From NCBI GenBank assembly GCA_905178155.1, contig CAJINV010000008.1:4328793-4392792 (forward strand): a stretch of DNA of 64,000 nt, in the 5' to 3' direction. Of the stretch, positions 10,534 through 24,012 are shown piece after piece. The position numbers were made by a program, and so were the translations under genes. Numbering within the stretch: position 1 is the first letter of the stretch; every line of letters begins with the position of its first letter. The stretch comes from Amoebophrya sp. A120 (lineage: Eukaryota > Sar > Dinophyceae > Syndiniales > Amoebophryaceae). Under the pieces are notes generated by a model. It was not told the DNA's origin, did not search any database, and was given only the letters and a program-made list of their open reading frames with translations.

Positions 10534-10703
10534 TTGCCTGAGCTTGACCTTCTCGCATATGCTTTAACTCCACGCTGGCTCGCGCCAATTCTAAACTGTT
10601 GCAGGATATTTATCCCGCTCCCTACGAACCAGGAACGGTGCAAACTTGAACTTGTGTCGAGAAAAGTTCGAGAAGAAGAGGTTCGAGAAGGAAAGCTGCC
10701 TGA

Positions 10704-12836
<2,133 letters not shown>

Positions 12837-13591
12837 TGAGGAAAATCATGATACACTCAACTACAGGGAGGGCGCTGATTGTGCGCTCATCTGAATTTTG
12901 GTGTGTGGTGCCAGCTACAGAAGTTCTGACTTCTTTCACAACAGACTTGCAACGAAGGCTGCTTGCAATTCCTCGGCGTTGGTAGAAGAATGAGAATATA
13001 GATCGTCGGAAACCGAGTTATCATCTGCAAAAAAGAAAAGCGCCGTCTTGTGTGGCCTGCAGTGTGCTGATTGTTTTGACTCAATCCGATACAAGTAAAA
13101 AGCACTGCTTGAAGTAGAACTCCGCCTGATTCTTGCGAGAGTAGGAGCAAGACTAGAACACACTGAGAGGCCCTTTTTTTGAGAGCAACCTCACCTCTAG
13201 ACGCTTTCGCTTTTTTCCGCCGAAGGTCAAAGTCGTGCCACGTGGCGCATGGGTCGGTGCCGGTACTTGTTTTTTCTGGGATTGGAGTATCAGTGCTAGC
13301 AAGATGTCTCCTGAATTTGCAGCACTCGCCGATGAGACGGACAAATAATTCAGATTTTGTTTCTTGGGCGGGTCAGGTCAAACGTCAAAGACGGCACAGC
13401 GTCTATCAAGAAACGAGACCAGCGACGAGGTGACGGAACACGCGCAAAGACTTATCTCACATCATGCGAGCTGCCGTTTTGACAGAAATAAACTTTGCGC
13501 AATTTTTTCTTTTTTCACGCTTGTAGGGCTACCGGGAAGGTGGCTGCTTGGGTAGGATTTTTTTCTGGTAAGAAAATCTCCTACATCAAAA
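12837..13591. other. Intergenic region between katanin and PKA-R genes
   Basis: Short overlapping frames on both strands have no shared composition or motif. A T-rich tract at 13490-13570 precedes the PKA-R start. Nothing else identified. Confidence 0.5.
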
Positions 13592-16500
13592 ATGGCGTCA
13601 ACCGAGCATCAAGAATACATACAGAAGAAGGTGAATCCTATCCAGTGTAAACAATTCACGAACCAATTACCGAGGCACGCTTTTGATTATGTAGTACATT
13701 TTTTCAGTACTCTCACCACTTCAAAAATTCACTTTGCAGCTGCAGCTTGTGCATGTTGTGCATGAAACGCTTTGAGGTCGTATGTGGCCTCCGCAGAGCA
13801 CCCACGCGAGGTGAGAAAGATCTGAATTATAAGTAAAAGCCTCAGTTTGTCCTTGGAAAATCATGAGTTTTACACAGGATAAAATCCATCCTGGAATCAC
13901 TAGTCACGGCAATACTACTCGGTAACACCTGTCAGTTTGCCCATGTCTCGTTTTGTTTATGCTTCGTCAGACGGACAATGAATTAATGTTGATTCGACAC
14001 AGAAAATTTCCACATCCAACACAGCAACATCTCTGACGAGAACAGCGTGCACCACTGGTGCCAGACGTGATTCATCTCTCTCTTTTCTCAGGAAGTTCTT
14101 ACTAAAGAAAAAAACCTATCCAGACAAGCCGGACGATGCGGTGGGTTTCATGATCTCTTGGCTTTCCGCCAAAGCAGCAGGTGGCGGCTCCGAGGCGGAC
14201 AATTTGCGACTCCGAATAAATGCCGTGAAGCAGGAGATTGCAGATTTGGAGAACAAACTGGCCTTAGCGGACGAGTCCGACGATAACGACGACGATGTCG
14301 TCGACGAGCTCCCACCACCACCAGTCAAGAAGGGGCCCCGTTTATGAACGTAGAACAAGGGCGTTTCCATGAGATCTTCTCCATTGATCAATGCAATCGC
14401 AGCATGAGGGAGAAGAAGAAAGTTTTGCGTGAGGGGGACATTCTGTCATGCGCTGCTAAACGTAAGTGTAGACTAGCTACTGCAACCAAAGAATTGCTGG
14501 TGCTGCCCTCGAACGTCGCATGGTGCATCTGCAACAATTCAAGAGCAACTTGTCCGAAAGAGAAGTTTACCGTGACACACGCCCTTATTTCCTTCCATAC
14601 CGTGGGTCAGTATCCGCCGAGGCATACGGGCAGTGGAACAAGAAAAAGGACTACAAACCGGTGGAAATCCCAAAGTTTATCAAGATGAAAACTTTTGGTG
14701 TGCTGGCAGCCATGCTCATGTAATTCCATATGTACTGATTGAATTAGCGCACCACCAGTTTTCATCAGCACAATCGCAGACGAGGCGAAGGCACGAATCC
14801 GGCAAGTCCTGCAAGGCTCCTTCTTGTTCTCTACCTATGCGATAGAACTGAGGAGTTTTCATTTTTTTCTGGCTGAATGTCAACATGTGTGATGTCATAG
14901 GTAAGTATGCATCGTACGAGAAGCAACAGAATTTTAGGAAAGCTCTAGTTTTGACATTCGATACTGAATTAGAAGAATCCGAACTCGAAATCGTTGTCAT
15001 GGCGATGGAGGAAGTCAAGCCCGCCGCTGGAGAAAGAATCATCCAGCAGGTAAATGGGGTCTCATGTTGGATCTGCATGACAAACACGCTTTCTCGTGGC
15101 GGTAGTAATTGGACGGGATTAAGAAGCTATATAAGATTCACGTTTTTTGACGCCTGTAATGCAGATCATCCAGAAAACAAAAATGAAATCAGAACGACGA
15201 CGGCGACTGTCTCTACGTCATCGAGGAGGGTGATATGCAAAGGAAATCTCGTCAGAAAAGATCGGTGGGGGATCTTCATACATAGCTTTCATAGAACCAC
15301 GCGCATTTTCATTTTCGCAGCAGGAGGCTTCTGTCATTGACTGTCAGCGATTTATCATAAACAACTAGATGAACACCCCCACTCATTCGAAATTTTTCCA
15401 CCTCCATATTCCTGTGCCAGTGCAAGATAAATAAAGGCTTGGAGGGAGAAGTTGTCGTGAAGACGTGCGAGGCCGGAGACGCGTTTGGCGAACTGGCGCT
15501 CCTGTACAACTGTCCACGGGCAGCTTCCGTCGACGCCGCAGAGCCATCGGTGTTGTGGAAACTCGACCGACTAACTTTCAACGCCATCGTGAAGGACGCA
15601 GCAAGTACTTTTTGTTGATGAGTTTCTCATGCAGAATGTGCGGAGAACAGGTTTTTCTTCATGCGGGATCCTTTCTAGAAATTCCCTTTGGAGATAGAGA
15701 AAAATGCAAATGCCAATCTACCCCCACCCACCAGGTAAAAAGCGAGAAAAGTACATCGCCTTCTTGCAGGGAGTGCAGATCATCAAGGATTTGGGCGGAT
15801 ACGAAGTTTCGCAGCTGGCCGACGCATTAAAGCCGAGCATTGTGCCCGCGGGTTCAAATGTCGTGACGCAAGGAGAATCAGGTTTGCTGGTTATTGTGTC
15901 TGCGCGTGACAGACTCCGTGATAGGTTTGACGGTGATATCTTTATCCATTGCCAAACAGGTTGTTCTAGAAAAATACGATGCATGATCAGAGACATATCT
16001 TCGATCAGTAGATTTCTTTCTATCTATTTCCTTTGCAGGCGACACCTTTTACCTCGTGGAGGACGGCGCGCTGTACGCATGGAAGGGCAACAGCCCAGAC
16101 ATCTCACTATTGGAGTTTACGCATTGCAAATTTTCTGTCATAATTGAAGGTCGTACGCATAAGAGGCAGCACGGAGAACAGAACTGATCGTGCGCCAGTT
16201 TGTGTGACTAAAGGGCGCCCAGTGCCTAATTTGTGCACTGTGCACTGCTTGTGATGTTGTAAAACGACAAATTTAAGTGCTCTATCTTCCCGTTCAAAAA
16301 AACCTGCGTGCCAACATGCAGTTACATGGAGGTGCATCGAAACTCATGTCCCTGTTTTGTGCCGTGAGAACAAAGCTTGAAAACAAAAACATTTTTGCGA
16401 TGCATAGACCACGGTCCAGGGCAATTTTTCGGTGAGCTTGCGCTGCTGAGAAACGACCTGCGACAAGCCAACGTGACGACGCGGTCGGACTGCAAGGTAG

Positions 16501-16697
16501 AAAGATGGCTATATCAAACGTGAAGAAAAAGCATGGATACATTTCTTCGCATAATACGAAGCCATTACTTCTACTGATGATGACACGCATGACAAACCCA
16601 TAAAAATCAGTTGCTCTCCGTGGACCGGAAGACCTTCAGCCGGTTGTTGGGCCCGTTGCAACAGATCCTGGAGAAAAATGCGAGCGCGAACTACTAG
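13592..16697 (+). CDS. cAMP-dependent protein kinase regulatory subunit
   Basis: Binds and inhibits the PKA catalytic subunit and releases it on cyclic-nucleotide binding. About ten small exons are readable. 13592-13636 opens [17 protein letters not shown] and, with ~13740-13770 (LQLVHVVHE) and ~14120-14340 ([13 protein letters not shown]), forms a RIIa-type docking/dimerisation domain followed by a coiled coil and acidic linker. ~14565-14690 holds the inhibitor segment [10 protein letters not shown]. ~14770-14846 matches the linker helix ([17 protein letters not shown]). 14969-15050, ~15198-15240 and ~15430-15605 form cNMP domain A with phosphate-binding cassette [14 protein letters not shown]. 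~15735-15890, ~16039-16110, ~16395-16496 and 16608-16697 form domain B with cassette [15 protein letters not shown] and a stop after NASANY. Several introns lack an obvious GT-AG pair. Domain B has Gln-Ala-Asn where Arg-Ala-Ala/Thr is usual, although an Arg precedes it. Confidence 0.88.
13785..14130 (+). repeat. Intron segment duplicated at 1690-2055
   Basis: Lies in an early intron of the PKA regulatory-subunit gene and ends at the CCTATCCAGACAAGC that precedes the KPDDAV exon. The copy at 1.7-2.05 kb includes those last bases, so the duplicated segment crossed the intron/exon boundary. The word CCTATCCAG also occurs at the end of exon 1 (13634-13642), giving a 9-bp direct repeat around the intron region. 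Confidence 0.75.
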
Positions 16698-17760
16698 AGC
16701 CAGCGGCCGGGAAGAGGACTACGACAGGGCGTTATACTTGGCTTCTGTTGTATCTCTTTACCAGCACGCGCAAATGATGGAATTATAGCTACAAAATGCC
16801 CAAGGCGAGCACGCTCGTTCCTCCAATTCTCACCCTTGGGTGCGCTCGAGGTTGTTTGCGAAAGTGAGGCTGGTAGCGCCGTATGCAACTTCCTCTACCT
16901 CCATCGTAGGTTTATTGAAGATTCCCACCGTTCGTGAAGGTACGTACAACAAGTAACATTGCTGAAAGGACAAAAGTATCTATGGAACTGCCAAATAAAT
17001 AGTCCATTTGAGTAGCACCACCGACACCTACGCAAGTGCATCTTTGCTACTGGCGAGGTACTACAACGGTAAGTATGGAAATTAAAGATTCGAAACCGAA
17101 ATCTAAATTGATTACAAGTCGATAATAGGCGATAAGTCAACGCTGGAATCGCACTAAAGAAAGGACGTGCGTCGTGATCCGAGAAATAAACGCGAGAATG
17201 ACCCTGTAAATAAGAGTAGGAGACAATAGGACGCTGCGCAACATGTACAACAAAAAGGCACTCCTCATAAGCATTCAGAAAAGTCCAGAAGACGTACTGA
17301 TCCCTTTGCCGCCCAGGGCCGAATCAGCTGTAGCTGGCACCATGATCTGCGCTGCAATACTTATACGACATGCAACCGTGTTGAAAATATTGTTGTGGCG
17401 AAACAGTAATTGCCATTCCCACAGTGACTACAAACTGACCGAAAAATAAAGTTGGCGACAATTCCCTACATCCATGGGAAAAAGCAGTTCCTCTTGCATG
17501 CAGGTCCGAGCTTCACCATAAGCATTCTCACGCACGCTCACCTCTGCATCGAATCTGAGCGGCTACTTCTGCGCTCTTGTAAAGAGCTGTGCCTGCTTGA
17601 AAATGATCACAGAAGGAATCAATAGATACGAAGCTCCAGAGTGCAAAATTGATTTATCCGCTTCCAGCTTCTCCTTGTCGAGCTTCTGCTTCACTCATGA
17701 AATTGACAAAAACTGCCCACACCCAACACTTCTAGGCACCACCGAGGGAAACATGCTGCA
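16698..17760. other. Intergenic region
   Basis: AT-richer DNA with many stops in every frame. No gene, long repeat or element termini recognised. Confidence 0.5.
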
Positions 17761-20700
17761 ATGACGATGGGGCGAGCGCCGCCTTGGCTCGGCGGCGAGC
17801 TACAAAACTGCGGCGGCGGATCAATTTGCCTTGGCGCGCGGCCCTCCGGAGCCCTCCGTTGTTTGGGGATTCTTGTGCGACGAGCTGGATTCCTCGTGAT
17901 ATCCAATCTATCTTTTCACCAACCTATTACCGGCGTCTCCGGAGGTTTGATTCCCATCTCCATTACCGAACGAGTGGAAAGGACGGGCCAACTGCTTGGT
18001 GGGCAGAAGGTCGTGGTGGATCAAAGCGATTCGGGTAGTGCTGCAGGAAGTGGATCCTCGACTACGCCGTCGACTGTCGTGCCGAAGGATGTTCATGTTG
18101 CGCAAGAGGGGACTGGTAACCTCGGCAGCACGGCGGCCGCTGCGCCAGAGAGTGCGCGCGAGGATCTGGTGAGAGCACTAGCGCCAGCTGATGGACGTCA
18201 GCGCGATGGAGGCGAGCTTGGAGAGGATCACGATCCCGGACGACATGATGAGAATCCCGCTACTCGGAGTTATCCTCAAGATGCAGGTGGAAAGAAGACG
18301 GCAACGGATTTTCTAGCAGATCCACTAGAGAACATATGCAGTGTACCTGCGCAGATACAGTAGATAAAGTGGAGGAGGTTTTATTCGCCTATCATCTAAA
18401 CAATCGGTGGTCGAAAGCGACCCGAGCGCATGATCGATGAAGTGGATAAACGTGTATTCTTAATGTTTTTTTTTGTGGGCTTGATAAGTGCTTCGATGAC
18501 ACTTGCCTTACTGCAGGCAGGCTGCTGGAAGCGATTCTTATGGGCCAAAGAGCTCCATTCTGCGAATGATTGATAAGCGCGCGAAGAGGCCCTCGGTGTG
18601 GCACGATCTGCATATCGTCCCGCTTGTGGTCAGTATGTGTTTTGTTGAGGCTCTGCACGATAAGAAAACGTCCCCGCTTCATCTGAAGCGAAATTTTTCT
18701 GCACGAATAACAGACCCAAGCGAAACTACTGTAGATGGCGCATCCTCTGCTGCGGAGAAAGAACAGTTGCACCAGAAGAAAAATACGCAGTCGAGCATAG
18801 CAGACACGGAAGGAACCGTCGGTACTCCCGGACTCAAGAAACGTCTGGCTGAAAGAACCGTCGTCGTGGTCTCGCCTTCGTCCAGGATGAAGACGGATGC
18901 GGAGAAGGACGAGGAGACCGCACAGGAAAAACACGATGAGGATCCTGCTCCGCGCCGTGCTGATGCTGCACCCGCTACGGGAAGTGATGGGAGGGAGACC
19001 GTGGGTCGTGCTCTCGTCCCTGCTCATCCCATAAAAACAGGCTCGCTGCTGGAGACCCGCGCGAACATTTTTCCCCCCACCCTCCTTTCTTCAACTTCTG
19101 GATTGTTGGATGGTGCGATCCAAGCAGCTAAGGACACTGCAACGCAGACAGTTATTCAAAAATTCCAAGATCACATCGAGCTATATTTCAGTGACAAAGG
19201 AACTGATATGACTTCGGCCGTGAAGACCGTCATGGCTCGCGTCATGAAAATGCTACGATGCGAATAATCCTCAGGCGCTCAATAGAACAAGACGGCGCCA
19301 GCGCGCGACCTGTTGCGCTCAACCCCTGGAAGGAGTGGGCCTTCAAAATGTGCAGGCACTATCGATAGACGCTGAGGCGCCCTGCGTGATTAATGAATTT
19401 GCTTGTAGTTCTACCGCTCTTTCTTCAAACGGGCAATAAGTAACGTTTCTGTGCGATATTTTCCCTGGTGCTGACGCAGAAGAATTGATTGCAAAGCTGA
19501 TCGCCCGATTGAGTGCCGTGATTTTTCAGAACGATGCCGTGGATTGCTGGATCTCGTCCAGGGAAACTCGGTAGTCCTCATGGTCGATACCATGGTGGAG
19601 GAGCTTGGCGCCGTATTTGGAATTCTGCTGAAAGGATTTTTCGCAGCCCTGTTTCCGCCATTTGGCACCTTCGCGGGCTTGCTTTTTTCAGGGCCGTTTT
19701 TGCTGTTGCTCGATCGGGGTATGAAGCAGTACGCAAGATCGACAGAAAGTAGAATCTACGAACTACTGCGCGACAATCTCAGTATCGTTATCAATGAGTG
19801 GGCGACCCCGCAGGGACCGATCTTCGAAGCCCTGGTTTACTATTTGTCGAATGAAAGCGACATTTTCCAGAAAGTGGCCGACAAGCTCAATTCCGTGTTA
19901 CTAGCAGGAAGTACGGATGCCGAAAAAAGTGGCGCAAATGCCTTTATCAGCCGAATCAAAGAAAAGCTTTCCTCTTTTGCGACAAACGAGAAGGTGACGG
20001 CCTTAATACGTGCGCTAAGTTCAATGAAAGAGGGCGACGCATCATTCGAAGCAGTTGCCGAACAGATCGCGAACGAAGACAAAGAATTTGAAGCCGCTGG
20101 TATCCCGATCGAAGGCTCAGCGGAAAATGAGGAAAACGCCGAGCCAGATCAAGTTGAGGACGAAAAGAAAATCATATACGAGAAAGGCGACAAAAGTCCA
20201 ATTGGAAGATTGATGGATACAGCTCAAACAAAAATCAAAGGTGCGTTCATACGAGTGGGCGCTCTGGTCTTGCCGAAGTATTACGAGTCTCCGGGGAAGT
20301 ACTTGTTCCCGAACATACTTTCTCTGCTCTGCGATGTTGTAGGAATGGTAGTGTCCACGGTCGTTGGTGTCATCGCAGGACCCCTTGGCTTCTTGGTGAA
20401 GCCGATTGTGAACAAAGTCATCTCCGACAGGATTGTAGCTGTCTTTGAAAACCAACCGAGCAACGGGAGATGCGTGGAAAAAAACAAGTCGACGTTTGTA
20501 CCGCCGCCGCGCAGTAGCTATTTCCCGAAGCGAAAACCAATCAGTCAAGAAGGTGAGCCGAGTGATACCGCAACCACCCAAGACGATGCGCTTTTTTGCT
20601 GCCTGAAGCCACTTGAGGACGGACAGATGAACGAGAAAATGGAAGGTCTCATCATGCGCCTCGTTCCACAGTGTTCAGGCCCACCGAAGACGGGGACGCT

Positions 20701-22187
20701 CGGCGAACTGCAGTGCGAAGAGGGAGAAATTCCAGGCCTAGTAACGTCGAACAAACTACGACAGCACATTCCTAGCCACGACTGCCAATGCTCACTATGA
20801 GCAGAGCGCGCGACTTTGTATCTATGAACATGATTTAGCATGGGCGCGAATGAACACGCACATACCTCGCCAAAGCATTGTGCGACCTGCCGCAACTCCA
20901 GACTCTGCAGCGCGTGCATATTGGATGGATGTACGTAAAAGACTGAGCATTATTTTCCTTGCAGTATAGTAAATGACCACACTTTGCATACGTACAAATA
21001 ATACATAGAGAGAAAAAAGAATGTTTCTTCTCAATGTACATCGTTGGTGTAGTTGTATCATGAAAACAAACTCACACGCGCAGCAAGTGGATGGCCGAAT
21101 TTCTCCCCTCGAAGATGCCGAGCGAATGGCGCACAATCAAGCGACAAGAACGCGAAGTGCATTGCAACTGACGACGACTACGCTGATGTGCTGTGTAAGA
21201 ACTATTGCAAGGAGTGGCACGAACAAGTGCCAAACTCTGAAAAACGAACAGACCCTCCCGCGAAAGCCGAATCTGATGACGGAACCAGCTTAGCGCATGA
21301 GTTTTGTTTTTGCAGCCCTGAGAAGGCGGATCGGTATTATGTAAAGGCAACACTTGCGGCGAGGACCAGTGCCTGTGCGGAACGCCGCGCAGCCAAAGAA
21401 GAAAACGAGAACAAGTGCTTCACCTCCAAGTACATGTTCTGCATGCCCGCAAACCGACCCTGCATGAATTTTCCGCTCATGCTAAATCAACGCATGTCTC
21501 ACGCCACGATGACTCAAATTCCAAGGCTCGTCAGTGGATTTACCGGCCACGCCATGGCCCGGACGCTGCGGTCGTTGAAGAACGGCTTGTCCTTCTTGTT
21601 GAGTTGGGGTGCAAAAAAATTTCAAGGTGGAGTTGAGGCAGTAAAAAGGTTATTTAAAGGCCCTGAAAAGGGCCAAGAGCAAGCTGCGAAACCAACGAAA
21701 GGCAGCAGATTTCTCTCGCTCGAAAGCCTCACAACAAAGATGCGCCAGATCCTCGCTACGGTGACCGGTGATAAGACTGTTGCTGCGGTTAAAACTAAAG
21801 TTTTAGCGGTAATAGGAGGTCTTGTGTCTTCGATTCCTGTTGTCGGGCCCTTCATCCGCAGAAAAGTCGAGCAGGAACTTGATTCAAAGATTGAGGGCGC
21901 TCTGGAGTCCATCCATTTCGGCCGGCGCGCGAACGACTTCGTCCTCGCAAAAATTGTACCCCGCATGGTGAGCCTTGTGCTGAATGAAAAGGTTTTGAAA
22001 ATCCTGAAAAGCATTATGGGGAATGGAATCCGGGCAGGCATCAAACTTGCCGGATCTGGATTCAAAAGACTCGGCGAGTACATGCGTTTTTGGGATCTTG
22101 CCGAGTCAGCACCCCCAGATCAAGACACCGTCTCGGATGAAAAAGTTGAAAGCAATATCGAAAAATTAGAGCGCGGCACACTCAAAC
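17761..22187 (+). CDS. Large unidentified protein, 5' part (gene split by a retrotransposon)
   Basis: Function unknown. Exon-like blocks: 17761-18363, ~18530-19261, 19538-20800 and ~21055-22187. Blocks two and three join in frame through an ACGATGC direct repeat (19255-19261 and 19531-19537), reading MLRC-RGLLDLVQ. Block three has hydrophobic, Gly-rich segments (VFGILLKGFFAALFPPFGTF; TVVGVIAGPLGFLVKPIVNK) among charged helices. Block four starts with a Cys-rich region (CKNYCKEW, FCFCSPEK, CFTSKYMFCMP) and then another Gly/Val segment (VIGGLVSSIPVVGPFIRRK). The last block stops at the copia target site; beyond the element, 28391 continues the same frame (LK-QTSDGD). The repeated charged-helix plus Gly-rich hydrophobic pattern suggests a membrane-associated or secreted protein. 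The 5' end at 17761 is only the first ATG of an open frame; separate genes cannot be excluded. Confidence 0.55.
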
Positions 22188-22684
22188 TGTTGGCCATGTG
22201 ATCAGAACCCTCGCGCAGCTGTGTCTGAAGCTTCTCAAGATGATCTGAAAGGCCTGCTCCCAATGAAATGACAAGACCGGAATGACCTGAACTAGCTAGA
22301 TCCTAAAGGAATCGCTTCACCATTTGACCCGAATCCCCCAAATACTACGAAGGCAAAGCCATCACGATCGGAATGAAATGAAGGGACTCCGCTCGTGTTA
22401 GACGTTCAGAATGACCACCCTGAGGGGGTTGACTCCCGTCAGGGTTGAGCACCTTACCGACAGCACTGAGGGAGGTACTCCCATGCTGTTTAGCCACTTG
22501 ACTCTGACCAGGATCAGGGTCATTCCATGTGATGAATTTGAATGACATTGAACACACAGGAAGCAACGCAGCCAGAGGCTTTCGCCCTGTCTGCTGAGAG
22601 ATTGAAGTGCTGGAATTGATTGAAAGACCTGTTTAGGTAGAAGCTTTAGTCACTCAGTGTGGCAGGTGTGTTCAAAGTCCAGCA
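22188..22684 (+). repeat. 5' LTR
   Basis: Starts TGTTGGCCATGTG and ends AAAGTCCAGCA; aligned along its length with 27889-28385. The bases after it (CTGCTTTGCGACTTAGACG) occupy the primer-binding position but do not resemble the initiator-tRNA complement (TGGTATCAGAGC) common in copia elements. Confidence 0.93.
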
Positions 22685-22753
22685 CTGCTTTGCGACTTAG
22701 ACGCCAGTCTGTGCTACTTACACTAGTGACAGTAGATTCATTGAAGAAACAAG

Positions 22754-23907
22754 ATGACTGCGGTATCCGCAGAGATCGACGCGAAGCTGCCGGATGCGAC
22801 TGGTTGGATTGAGTGGGATCGTTCTGTCCGTGAGGAGGTCACGCGCCTCGGACTAGACATCCACTTCAGCAACGTCGTCGCCAATCTCGGTCAGCCCGGC
22901 CTCCCCGGAGGGCCCGGGCAGCAGGCTCAGACGGTTGCCCAGAAATGGCGCAACCTGAAGGCCGCTATGTTGAAGTCCTTGACTGGTTCAGGGTTCTTGT
23001 AAGACCTGGCTACACGCTCGCCCGAATTACAACGATCTACGATCTGAACGCTGGAGAGTTGTATTTGGAGCTGCGTGATGAAGGTCATTGCAACCAGCAG
23101 AACAGGACCCAGCAGACAATCCGTGTCGCTGGTCTGGAATCGATGAAATTCGATGACCGCGACCAACCTCAGGACCCGCCTACCTTCCTCGCCAAGGTCA
23201 AGCGCATCACGGACCAGTCCCCTGCGGTGTTTCCGCCTGATGCTGCGCGTCCTCTCCCCGACCAACAGGCCCCGAACGTCTTAGACTACCTGCCCAAGAT
23301 GTTTTCCAAGGGATTGAGGGACACGATCGCGCGCATGGTGGAGGACGGCGCCCAGCTGACCATGCAGGAAATGGGTAACAAGCTGGCGGCCCGTCTGCAG
23401 GCCATGATCAAGGACGGCGAGCACAAGGTGGAGAACTCCAGCTTCGGCAAGGCGTTCCCGGCGGTCGAGTACGACGAGGACAAGACTGCCGCTTCCAAGA
23501 AACGCCCCCAGGCTAGTGGTAACGATGAGGGCGGTAGAGCTTTCATGTCTACGACTGCTCTCAAGCGGTTCAGGGCTAAACTGAAAAAGAAAGTTACCGC
23601 CGAAGTCCACGCACGCCAGGGCGGTAATCCTTCTACCCGCAAGAAGGGGAAGGGCAAGAAGGAGAAGAATCTCAAGGATTACAAAAAGAATATCCAGTGC
23701 TGCAAGTGCTATGACTGGGGTCACTACGCGTGGGAGTGTCCTACCGGCGCTGCGTCTGCGGGTGGGAAGCCCAAAGGCAAAGGCAAAGGAAGGGGCAACG
23801 CGTGCACCGGTTTTGGTGAACCTACGGCCTACCGAGACTGGGGTGGCTGCTGGATGTGGCACGACGCTAGCGCTGGAGCGGGTTCCGGCAAGCCCGGACC
23901 AAGCTGA
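22754..23907 (+). CDS. Copia Gag with CCHC zinc knuckle (frame change near 22990)
   Basis: Capsid/nucleocapsid polyprotein. The N-terminal part reads from ATG 22754 (DATGWIEWDRSVREEV...) and runs into a stop at 23002; the rest is open in another frame from about 22945, so one frameshift is needed. The C-terminal part has the knuckle CCKCYDWGHYAWEC (C-x2-C-x4-H-x4-C, 23697-23738), preceded and followed by Lys/Gly-rich runs (KKGKGKKEK, KPKGKGKGRG) for RNA binding. Codon use and GC exceed those of the surrounding gene. Confidence 0.85.
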
Positions 23908-24012
23908 GAAGACGACGTCCAAGATCCGGAACGAGGGAGATGCTGTCTGAATTTTGAGGAGGATGAGAGTTATTGCAGGAGTTTCGTAGATTCGGTAAAC
24001 TCTGCTGCTGCC

